From CAIMUX01 sp964473865 (lineage in GTDB: Bacteria; Eisenbacteria; RBG-16-71-46; CAIMUX01): a DNA stretch of 64,000 nt. The translations under genes were made by a program, and so were the position numbers. The notes under the pieces are model-generated. The model searched no databases. It saw only the letters and a list, made by a program, of their open reading frames with translations, and was not told the origin of the DNA. Below are positions 16,019-23,816 of the stretch, piece after piece; within the stretch, counting starts at the first letter, position 1, and every line of letters starts with the position of its first letter. The DNA lies in contig CAYYQN010000021.1 in assembly GCA_964473865.1 (NCBI GenBank), positions 13,438-77,437 of the forward strand. Reading direction: 5' to 3'.

Positions 16019-17175
16019 CGACCGTCCGCTCCGGCTGCCGGGCGCGTCGCGCCGGGGGAGGCCCCGGACCGGATGTCGATCTTGGCGCCCGGGAAGAGCC
16101 GGAGTTGGCCATCGGTGACGACACGGTCGTTTGGCGCTACACCCGCGCTCAGCACGGTCTGGTTCTCCGTCCTCAGGGTCACGGTTACCGGTTGCAGGGC
16201 GACCGTCTGGTCCGGCTTGACCAGGTAGACGAAGTCACCCTGCTGGCCGCTTTGCACTGCCGCGGTCGGGACGACGGTCGCCCCCGCCAGGGTGGTCAGG
16301 ACCAGCGCGACGTCGACGAACTGCCCCGGCCAGAGCGACTGGTCTTCATTGGGGAACGTGGCCTTGAGCAGGATCGTTCCGGTGTCCCGGTCGACGGCGT
16401 TGTCGATGAAGGCGAGCACGCCATCGTGCACGACGGTCTCGCCGCTGGAGGTCACCTGCACCTTCAGCGTACCGGCGCTCGCGTACCGGCGGATCTCGGG
16501 CAGCCGCTGCTCGGGGACGCCGAAGGCGACCTGGGTGGGGACGATCTGCTCGATCACCACCAGCGGATTGGCGTCGTTGGCGCTCACCAGGTTCCCCTGG
16601 CGTGCGAAGACGGCGCCGGTTCGGCCGGAGATCGGCGCGCGAATCGTGCAGTAGCCCAGGTTCAGCCGGGCGTTCTGCACCGCCGCGGCATCGGCCTGCA
16701 GGGTGGCCCGCAGCGCGCCGGCCGCCGCTCTGGCCTCTTCGTAGTCCTGCTTGGTGACGTAGTCCTTGGCGATCAGCTCGGCGTACCGCTGCTCCCGGGC
16801 CTGGGCGCTGGCGGCCTGGGCGGCGCTCCGCGCGGAGTCGGCCCGCGCAGCCAGCAGGGCCGACTCATAGGGACGAGCATCGAGAGTGAAGAGCAGGTCT
16901 CCGGCCCGGACATCCTGTCCTTCGGTGATGGCCACGCGAGTCAGCTCTCCGCCGACGCGGGCCCGGACCTTCACGGTGTTGGATGCCTCCACCGAGCCGA
17001 TCGCCTTCAGGGTAACCGGCACATCCTGGCGTAGCGCCGTTGCCACCGTGACCGGCACCGCCCCACCGCCGGCACCACCCCTCTTCGGAGGCGGGCCTTC
17101 CGCAGAGCAGGCGAGGATCAGCGTCACGCCGGCGAAGATCGAAACGGTGCGGCACGTTCCGCGGATCGGGGTCAT
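16015..17175 (-). CDS. RND periplasmic adaptor lipoprotein (MdtA/AcrA-like)
   Basis: 386 residues. A lipobox (LILAC, Cys23) follows a short signal. The order is barrel-sandwich half (VKVRARVGGELTRVAITEGQDVRAGDLLFTLD), an alpha-hairpin rich in Ala (about 110-160), the second half-lipoyl motif (LNLGYCTIRAPISGRTGAVFARQGNLVSAND) and the beta-barrel/MP domain (LWPGQFVDVALVL; VPTAAVQSGQQGDFVYLV). It bridges the inner-membrane pump and the outer-membrane channel. Both ends overlap neighbouring genes by 4 bases, so the three pump genes are one operon read leftwards. Confidence 0.94.
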   Translation of the reverse strand: MTPIRGTCRTVSIFAGVTLILACSAEGPPPKRGGAGGGAVPVTVATALRQDVPVTLKAIGSVEASNTVKVRARVGGELTRVAITEGQDVRAGDLLFTLDARPYESALLAARADSARSAAQAASAQAREQRYAELIAKDYVTKQDYEEARAAAGALRATLQADAAAVQNARLNLGYCTIRAPISGRTGAVFARQGNLVSANDANPLVVIEQIVPTQVAFGVPEQRLPEIRRYASAGTLKVQVTSSGETVVHDGVLAFIDNAVDRDTGTILLKATFPNEDQSLWPGQFVDVALVLTTLAGATVVPTAAVQSGQQGDFVYLVKPDQTVALQPVTVTLRTENQTVLSAGVAPNDRVVTDGQLRLFPGAKIDIRSGASPGATRPAAGADGR

Positions 17176-18737
17176 GGAGTGCTTCCTTCCGGCGGCGACG
17201 TGAAAGGCAGGGCGTCCAGCGCCCCGGTGTCGTGGGCGAGCTGGGCCAGGGAGATCTGCCAGTCGGAGATGGCCTGAACGCGCAGCGCCCTCGCTCTCTC
17301 CAACGTGCTCTGGGCGGAGAGCAGGTCCAGGATCGTGCCGACTCCGGCGGTGTACCGCCCCTGGGCGACCTCGTGTGACTGCGTGGCGCTCTGCAACAGA
17401 TCTGCGGTCATCCGCAACCGTTGTTCCGCCGTCTGCAGGCGGTAGTAGCTGGTCCAGACCTCCAGGGCGGCGGCCTGCTCCAGTGCAGCCAACCGCGCGC
17501 GCGCGGCCTCCGCTTCCGCCTTCGACCGGGCCAGGTCGTATTCGCTGGAGAATCCGTCAAACAGCGGGAGGCGGAGCTGGATCGTGGCAGCGTAGGGATC
17601 GCTGAAGCGGTCGGGGTTGTCCCGATAGACCCGGCCCATGCTTCCGGTCGCGGTGATTGCGGGCAGGCGATCGGACAGGACCTTGCGGACGTGGGCGTCG
17701 GATTCGCGGACCCGAGCCCGTGCGGCGTGCAGCTCGGGCCGGCGGGCCTGCGTGAGCTCGAGATAGGTCTCGACGGAGGCGCCGATCTCGGCCAGCGGCG
17801 GGTCCTCCGCCGGCAGATCGATGTCGAAGCCGGTGTTTGTGGGCAATCCCATGGCGGTGGCCAGAACGCCTCGCGTGGTCGCGACGGTTCCTTGAACGCC
17901 GGCCAGCGAGAGTTCGACCTGGGAGAGGGCCGTCCTCGCCTGCAGGACATCGGCAATGGTGGCCAGTCCCGCCCGGTGCCGCTGCTCGGCGGCATCGAGA
18001 ATCGCCCGGGCATCCTGGAGGGATGAACCCTCGGCCGCGAGCAACGCTTTCGCTGCAATGTGGTCGTGGTAGGCCTGCTCCACCCTGAGGACGGTGTTCT
18101 GGATCGCGGCGTTGTGGGTCCAGTCGGCGGCGAGCAATGCCTGTCGCGTCTCCTCCACCGCGGCGCGGCGCCCTCCGAAGTTGAACAGGAGCCACTCGAC
18201 GTCGGCCGAGACGCCATAGGTGCGCGTCTGGGCGCCGATTCGTTCGCTGGTGGACGAGGCCCGCGCGCGGCCGGCGGTGACGCTCACCCCGACCTCGGGA
18301 AGCCAACTGCCCCGCTCGCTGCCGTAGGCTGCGGCGGCGGAGCGGGCGGCCGCCCAGGCGGCCCGGGTCTCCGTGCTGGTCGAAAGCGCGATATCGATGA
18401 CCTCGGCCACGGTCCAGTCGGTTCGCGTCGCCAGGGAGTCCGGCGAGACCGGGATGGGTCGGGGCTCTGCCGGCAATGGCCGCAGCGCCTGACGCGGCGG
18501 GATCCAGGGAGTCTGGGGCGCCGGCGAGACCCCCGGATGGCCGTAGACCGCCGGGGCGGAGCATCCGGCCGGGAGGAAGCCCGCCAGGAGCGCGCCGAGG
18601 GCGAGGAGGCCGGCGGACCATGGAGTGAGGGGGAAGTCCCGGGAGATTGCCCCGGCCGCCCGCGGTGCCCGGGCCCACGCATCTGGGTCGGCAAACCGCC
18701 CCTTCACTCCGGCTCCGCCGGTGGTCTCATCGGTCAT
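17172..18737 (-). CDS. Outer-membrane efflux lipoprotein (TolC/NodT family)
   Basis: 521 residues from ATG 18737; an in-frame extension upstream exists but has no family similarity. After an unusually long N-terminus (about 45 residues) comes a hydrophobic segment and lipobox LPAGCSAP. Two OEP repeats follow, each with long amphipathic helices (ESDAHVRKVLSDRLPAITATGSMG; RSKAEAEAARARLAALEQAAALEV; GVGTILDLLSAQSTLERARAL). It forms the trimeric outer-membrane duct for the RND pump. Its stop overlaps the adaptor start. The long hydrophilic lead before the signal is odd, and the real start could lie closer to the hydrophobic segment. Confidence 0.92.
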   Translation of the reverse strand: MTDETTGGAGVKGRFADPDAWARAPRAAGAISRDFPLTPWSAGLLALGALLAGFLPAGCSAPAVYGHPGVSPAPQTPWIPPRQALRPLPAEPRPIPVSPDSLATRTDWTVAEVIDIALSTSTETRAAWAAARSAAAAYGSERGSWLPEVGVSVTAGRARASSTSERIGAQTRTYGVSADVEWLLFNFGGRRAAVEETRQALLAADWTHNAAIQNTVLRVEQAYHDHIAAKALLAAEGSSLQDARAILDAAEQRHRAGLATIADVLQARTALSQVELSLAGVQGTVATTRGVLATAMGLPTNTGFDIDLPAEDPPLAEIGASVETYLELTQARRPELHAARARVRESDAHVRKVLSDRLPAITATGSMGRVYRDNPDRFSDPYAATIQLRLPLFDGFSSEYDLARSKAEAEAARARLAALEQAAALEVWTSYYRLQTAEQRLRMTADLLQSATQSHEVAQGRYTAGVGTILDLLSAQSTLERARALRVQAISDWQISLAQLAHDTGALDALPFTSPPEGSTP

Positions 18738-19167
18738 GAGCGTCCTCGTGGCGCCAGAGTGACCGCGGTTCGCGACGAATCTGAGTCTCCTCGTCTTCCG
18801 GCAACCTGCCAACCCCCTCAAGAACGGGAGTTGCAGGAGGATTCCGGTGCGGTTGCAGCGACTTTCGGGACGCTACCAGAGCACCCCATCGACGTTCAAC
18901 ACCGGACGGGTCGCAGCGCTCCAAGGCGGGGTTCGGCGTGACGCAACTCGTGGTGGCGGTGAGGTCTGCATGGCGACCCGTGTACACGCTCGGCCCGACG
19001 GCAGGAGACGGATTGAACGGTGCACCGAACGCCGCGGCACGGTTTTTTTACGATTGCCGCTCTTGAGACTACTGGGCCACCATGGTTGCTCAGCACTGTC
19101 GGCAGCCACACCCACCACCGCCGCCACCCGTTTCGCGGCGACTTCGACCGACACAAAGGAGATCTGC
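18738..19167. other. Divergent intergenic region, no gene seen
   Basis: 430 bases between the divergent efflux operon and the M1 peptidase gene. I see no convincing coding sequence, tRNA or strong terminator. A run of seven T at 19045-19051 and the ribosome site AAAGGAG at 19155-19161 (for the M1 gene) are the only notable features; promoters for both directions presumably lie here. Confidence 0.5.
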
Positions 19168-21978
19168 ATGTCCAGCGAGTGGATCAGAGGGAGATTCGGG
19201 ATGGAAGACCGGGTTGCCTGCCGCCACCGGCTCCGGGCAGCCGGCAAGTGGACGCGGAAGGAAGAGGACCCGAAGTATCCGCCCGACCGGACCTGCGACG
19301 TGGAGCATCTCCGCCTCGAGATCAAGGTCGATCTGCCGGGCCGGGCGATCGAAGCGGTCTGCACGCAGGCGCTGCGTGCCGCCTACGGGCCGATCCGGGA
19401 GATCACGCTCGATGCCTGCGACCTCGACATCCGCACGGTGCGCGACGCGACGGGAAGGGATCTCCCCTACACCTACCTCAAGGACCGCCTGACCGTTCAC
19501 TTCCCCGATCCGGTTCCGCAGACCACGCAGCTTGTGATCGCCTACCGGGTGCAGGACCCGGCGGACGGACTCTTCTTCTTCGGGCCCGACGAGCACGAGC
19601 CGAACGCGCGGCCCCAGCTCTGGAGCCAGGGCCAGGACGAGGGGGCCCGTCATTGGTTCCCCTGCCACGACGCTCCCAACGAGCGGTTTACGCTCTCGAT
19701 GGTGGTGCAGGCGCCGGAGGAGTTCGCGGTCATCTGCAACGGCGCCTGCCAGGGAGTGGAGTCGAGCAACGGTTGGCGCACCTGGCGCTTCCACGAAGGA
19801 GTGGCGATTCCGTCGTATCTGGTATCGCTCGTCGTCGGAGTGTTCAGCAAGCTCGAGGACCGCTGGAACGACGTGCCGGTGGAATACTGGGTCGAGCCGG
19901 GACGCGAGGAGGAGGGGCGCCGCTCCTTCGGTCGCACGCCGGACATGATCGAGTTCTTCAGCCGTCAACTGGATTGCCCCTATCCCTACGAGAAGTACGC
20001 CCAGGTCGCGGTGCGGCACTTCCACTTCGGCGGGATGGAGAACGCGTCCGCCACCACCCAGACCGAAGGGACCCTCCACGACGAGCGCGCGGCGATTGAC
20101 TTCTCCAGTGATGAGCTGGTGGCTCACGAGCTGGCCCACATGTGGTTCGGCGATCTGATCACGTGCAAGAGCTGGACCCACGCCTGGTTGAACGAGGGGT
20201 TCGCCACCTATCTCGAGGCGCTGTGGAAGGAGTGGGACCTGGGCGCCGAGGAGTTCGATTACGAGATGGTATTGAACGCCGACGCGTACCTTGCGGAGCC
20301 CTATCGCCGCGCCATCTCGACTCCCCGCTATGGATACCCGTTCGAACTCTTCGACCAGCATCTCTATCCCAAAGCGGCCTGGGTGTTGCACATGCTGCGG
20401 CGCCGCCTGGGGGACGACCTCTTCTGGAAGGCGGTGCGCCTCTACCTGGGCCGTTGCGCCCCGGGGACGGCCGAGACGATCGACCTGGTGCGATCGTTCG
20501 AGGATGCCTCCGGGAAGAGCCTGGGCCGATTCTTCGACCAGTGGATCTTCGCTCCGGGACACCCGGTGTTCGAGGGGGAGTTCTCCTGGGACGAGAAGGC
20601 GCGTTGGGCGAAGCTGTCTCTCAAGCAGACCCAGAAGACGGAGGACGGAACGCCGGTCTTCCGGGTGCCGTTCCGGCTCAAGGCGCACATGCCGGATGGC
20701 TCGCTTGAGGTCCGCGAGTTCGAGATGGAGCGCTCGGACGAGACCTTCTTCTTCGCGCTGCCCGAGGAACCGAGGTGGGTCCTGTTCGACCCCGACGGGG
20801 CGATCTTGCGGGAGACGAAGATCAAGACTCCGATCGCCTGGGTGGAGGCGGCCCTGTTGGGCGAGACGCGCGAGGAGCGCGTGGCCGCGCGGGTCGACCG
20901 GGTGCGGCAGCTCTCGGTGGAAGCCGGGACCAAGGCGGTGGAAATCCTCACCCGCGTCCTTCGCGAGGATCCGTTCTGGGGGGTGCAGTCCGAGGCGGCG
21001 GCGGCCCTCGGGCGCGTGCGCTCGCCGCGCGCGCGGGACGGGCTGTTGGCCGCCCTGGACCTGGAGCACGCCAAGGCGCGCCGGGCGGTGGTGACGGCGT
21101 TGGGGCAGTTCCGCGACGCTCGGGCCGGGGCGGCGCTCCTGGCGCTGGTGCGCCGGGGCGACGCCAGCTACTACGTGCAGATGGCGGCACTCGCTTCGTT
21201 GGGCAAGTGCTCGGGGCCGGCGGCCGCGGACGAACTGCGCATCCAGCTCCGCGACGCGGTCGAGCGACGCGACTGGCGGGACATCGTTGCCCTGGGTGCG
21301 GTGCAGGGACTGGCCGCCGCCCGCGACGAGTCGGCGGTGGACGACATCCTCGCGCTCGCCCGTGACCGCAGTCGCTATTGGAGCGCCCGCGTGACCTCCC
21401 TCCAGGCGCTGGCCGAGATCGGCGCCAACCGGCCGCATCTCGCGCCGCGGCTGGTCGATGAGCTCGTGCCGTTCCTCGACGATCCGCGCGTGCTTGTGCA
21501 TCAGCGCTGCACGGGCGCGCTCGTCGCCCTGGGCCACCCGGGAGCGCTGGAGGCGTTGCAGCGCAAGGGAGTGACGGCGGCCCGGCCGGAGATGAGGGTG
21601 GTCTGCCTTGCCGCGGCCGATGATCTATCCGCCCGGCTGAAGAAAGGAGAGGAGATCGATCGCCTGCGCGAGACGGTAGAGAAGCTGCGCGAGGAGACGA
21701 AGGCGTTGCGGGACCAGGTGGCGGAGGTGACGGAGAAGCTCGATTCCGGGAGCGGCCGGCCGGAGGGGAGAGGCGGCGTGCGACCGGCGGTGCGCAAGGC
21801 GGCCGGCGAATCCGGGAAGACGGCAGCCCGGAAGCCGGTCCGCCGGCCGGCGTCCGCCGCCGCGGCGAAACGTGGGCCGAAGGTCGGGCGGGGCACCGTC
21901 CGGGCCTCGGGGCGTTCTGCGAAGTCGACCGCCAGGCAGACCGCCCGGAAGGTCACCCGGAAGACGAAGCGACGCTGA
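19168..21978 (+). CDS. M1 family aminopeptidase with HEAT repeats and basic histone-like tail
   Basis: 936 residues; ATG 19168 is chosen for its ribosome site and because family similarity starts shortly after. Residues 30-220 are the M1 N-terminal saddle, with GGMEN exopeptidase motif at FHFGGMENASATT. The zinc site is H320-E-L-A-H324 with Glu343 in LNEGFATYLEA. No signal peptide, so it is probably cytosolic. Residues 550-840 form HEAT-like helical repeats (VQSEAAAALGRVRSPRARDGLLAAL; ARRAVVTALGQFRDARAGAALLAL). A coiled coil (about 840-875) leads to a 70-residue tail rich in Lys, Arg, Ala and Pro resembling bacterial histone H1-like tails. The HEAT combination is known in some phyla; the basic tail is unusual. 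Confidence 0.92.
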   Translation: MSSEWIRGRFGMEDRVACRHRLRAAGKWTRKEEDPKYPPDRTCDVEHLRLEIKVDLPGRAIEAVCTQALRAAYGPIREITLDACDLDIRTVRDATGRDLPYTYLKDRLTVHFPDPVPQTTQLVIAYRVQDPADGLFFFGPDEHEPNARPQLWSQGQDEGARHWFPCHDAPNERFTLSMVVQAPEEFAVICNGACQGVESSNGWRTWRFHEGVAIPSYLVSLVVGVFSKLEDRWNDVPVEYWVEPGREEEGRRSFGRTPDMIEFFSRQLDCPYPYEKYAQVAVRHFHFGGMENASATTQTEGTLHDERAAIDFSSDELVAHELAHMWFGDLITCKSWTHAWLNEGFATYLEALWKEWDLGAEEFDYEMVLNADAYLAEPYRRAISTPRYGYPFELFDQHLYPKAAWVLHMLRRRLGDDLFWKAVRLYLGRCAPGTAETIDLVRSFEDASGKSLGRFFDQWIFAPGHPVFEGEFSWDEKARWAKLSLKQTQKTEDGTPVFRVPFRLKAHMPDGSLEVREFEMERSDETFFFALPEEPRWVLFDPDGAILRETKIKTPIAWVEAALLGETREERVAARVDRVRQLSVEAGTKAVEILTRVLREDPFWGVQSEAAAALGRVRSPRARDGLLAALDLEHAKARRAVVTALGQFRDARAGAALLALVRRGDASYYVQMAALASLGKCSGPAAADELRIQLRDAVERRDWRDIVALGAVQGLAAARDESAVDDILALARDRSRYWSARVTSLQALAEIGANRPHLAPRLVDELVPFLDDPRVLVHQRCTGALVALGHPGALEALQRKGVTAARPEMRVVCLAAADDLSARLKKGEEIDRLRETVEKLREETKALRDQVAEVTEKLDSGSGRPEGRGGVRPAVRKAAGESGKTAARKPVRRPASAAAAKRGPKVGRGTVRASGRSAKSTARQTARKVTRKTKRR

Positions 21979-21999
21979 GATACTCCCGCGGGCGCCGGC

Positions 22000-22686
22000 T
22001 CAGCTCCAGGGATAGACGCGGTGGTGGTAGGCGTAGAAGACGGTCTTGATCGTCTCGGTCATCACCGCCATGAGATCGCGCTCACGGTCCCACCACTTCT
22101 CCGGGTGATAGGAGGAGCGCTCCAGGGGAAGGTGATACACAGCGAGCCGGATCGGCAGTCCGCGAAACGTGTGGCGAAACGTGGCGCGGGCCCGGCGGGA
22201 GTGGTACGGGTCTGTGACCAGAATGATCGACTGCCAGTTTCGGGCCCGGGCTTCTGCCAGGGTCGCCTGCGCCTCCTCCCAGGTCGAGGTCGCCCCCAGC
22301 GACAGAAAGACAGAGTCGGGGGGAACCCCCCGACGCACGGCGATCCGACGCTTGGCTTCGCCCTGGGTGAGCGAGTCTTCGCCGGTGTAGACCTTCAAAA
22401 GCGGGATGGCCGGACCGACGAGCAGCAGACAGCCGGCCCTTCCCTGCTGGTACAGGTTGATCGAGGCCTGCAACCGCTCTCCCTCGCCCCCGGAGAGCGC
22501 GACGACGGCGTCGGCGCGCTCGATCGGGTCCTCCACGATGAGCCACCGCGCGTACGCGGTGAGGGCCGGAGGCCCGAGGAGCCGGATCAGCAGGGCAAGC
22601 ACGACCAGGGCGGCCAGTCGAAACGCGCAGCTCCGGAGGCAGCCCGGACGTGAGTCATGGTCCCGGCCATCAGGATGTCGCGTCAC
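22000..22686 (-). CDS. YdcF/SanA-like DUF218 envelope protein
   Basis: 228 residues from GTG 22686, which overlaps the stop of the EamA gene on the same strand. One N-terminal membrane helix (FRLAALVVLALLIRLLG) anchors a periplasmic DUF218 domain: ADAVVALSGGEGERLQASINLYQQGRAG, LLVGPA, the ATSTWEEAQATLAEARA block and ILVTDPYHSRRARATFRH. This is the family of SanA, YdcF and ElyC, linked in other bacteria to cell-envelope polysaccharide handling and envelope barrier function. It is convergent with the M1 peptidase gene, with only 21 bases between stops. Confidence 0.85.
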   Translation of the reverse strand: MTRHPDGRDHDSRPGCLRSCAFRLAALVVLALLIRLLGPPALTAYARWLIVEDPIERADAVVALSGGEGERLQASINLYQQGRAGCLLLVGPAIPLLKVYTGEDSLTQGEAKRRIAVRRGVPPDSVFLSLGATSTWEEAQATLAEARARNWQSIILVTDPYHSRRARATFRHTFRGLPIRLAVYHLPLERSSYHPEKWWDRERDLMAVMTETIKTVFYAYHHRVYPWS

Positions 22687-23599
22687 GAGTCGCTCCCTTT
22701 TCCCGGAATCGGGAGTGGAAGACCCCGGCGATTCCCGCGAGCACGAGCGCACTTCCCGCCACCGTCCATCCGGTGATCTCCTCGCCCAGGATCAGCCAGC
22801 CCAGGAAGACCGCGATGACCGGATTGGCATAGGCGTAGGTCGCGACAATCCGCATCGGCAGGAGTCTAAGGGCGGTGAGGTAGGACGTGAACGCAATGAT
22901 CGACCCGGCGGCGACCAGGTAGCTCCAGGCGGCCCAGGCCAGCGGGCCCGGATGCGGCCGGGCCTCCCCCAGGAGGAACGAGACCACCAGGAACCCGATG
23001 CCGCCCACGAGCTGCTGCACCCCCGCGCTCGCGGTCGGGCCGAGGGCGACGGGACGGCGCATCTGCAGGATCGAACCGAGCCCCCAGGCCAGGGGGGCGA
23101 GCGTCAGGGCGATCACCGACCAGAGCTCTGCCGACGCTCCCTGCCGGACGACCGGCCAGGCCAGGACCCCGAGCCCGGCGAATCCGACTCCGATGGCGCC
23201 GAGCAAGGAGAACGAAGGTGGCCGGCGGTCGACGACCGCCTCGATGAGCGCCGCCCACATCGGCATCGTGCCGACCAGAAGCGCGGCGTATCCGGAGGCG
23301 GCTCTGGTCTCGCCGACATTCACCAGCCCGTTCCCGCCCACCCACATCAGCAGTCCGGCCGGGGCGAGCGTCCGCCACTCGGCGGCTGTAGGGCGGATCC
23401 GGTTGCGGCGGAATGCGTTCCAGGTCAGGAGACACGCCGCCGCGAGAAACGTCCGCGACGCTCCCAGGAGGAACGGGGGGAAGCCGCCACCCTCCCGCAC
23501 GAGCACGCGGATGGCCAGGTACGTGCTGCCCCAGACAAGGTAGACCACCAGGAGGTGGGCCAGTCCGCGCAGGGGGAGCCGTTGGTGATCGTGTCGCAT
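22670..23599 (-). CDS. EamA/DMT family transporter (YedA-like)
   Basis: 309 residues with ten predicted membrane helices in two five-helix EamA repeats. The first repeat begins with HLLVVYLVWGSTYLAIRVLV, the typical EamA entry (WGST-Y/F), and the second repeats AWGLGSILQMRR...VATYAYANPVIAVFLGWLILGEEITGWTVAGSALVLAGI, the characteristic end of the fold. Members export amino acids or other metabolites. The substrate is unknown. It is followed by the overlapping DUF218 gene. Confidence 0.9.
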   Translation of the reverse strand: MRHDHQRLPLRGLAHLLVVYLVWGSTYLAIRVLVREGGGFPPFLLGASRTFLAAACLLTWNAFRRNRIRPTAAEWRTLAPAGLLMWVGGNGLVNVGETRAASGYAALLVGTMPMWAALIEAVVDRRPPSFSLLGAIGVGFAGLGVLAWPVVRQGASAELWSVIALTLAPLAWGLGSILQMRRPVALGPTASAGVQQLVGGIGFLVVSFLLGEARPHPGPLAWAAWSYLVAAGSIIAFTSYLTALRLLPMRIVATYAYANPVIAVFLGWLILGEEITGWTVAGSALVLAGIAGVFHSRFREKGATRDATS

Positions 23600-23816
23600 G
23601 CCAGCTCCTGGCCTTGATCCCGCGCGAGCCGAAGACGGTCCGCGTCGTGGAAGACTGCCGGATCCGGGCCAGTCGACCCGCCCGGCACACTGCTAGAGGC
23701 GACGAGCGAGCGTAGAGGAGCGGCAACCCGGGGCGCCACCAAAGCTTTCCGCCGGTCCGGCGCCGCGTCGCCAATCCCCCGTTTGCCCTCCCGTCTTGGC
23801 CGGGTATGATCGCCCG

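Noticed and set aside
22000..22752. Longer start for the DUF218 gene at 22752
   Set aside because: The extension overlaps deep into the EamA gene and is hydrophilic and unrelated to the family; GTG 22686 overlaps the EamA stop and directly precedes the membrane helix.
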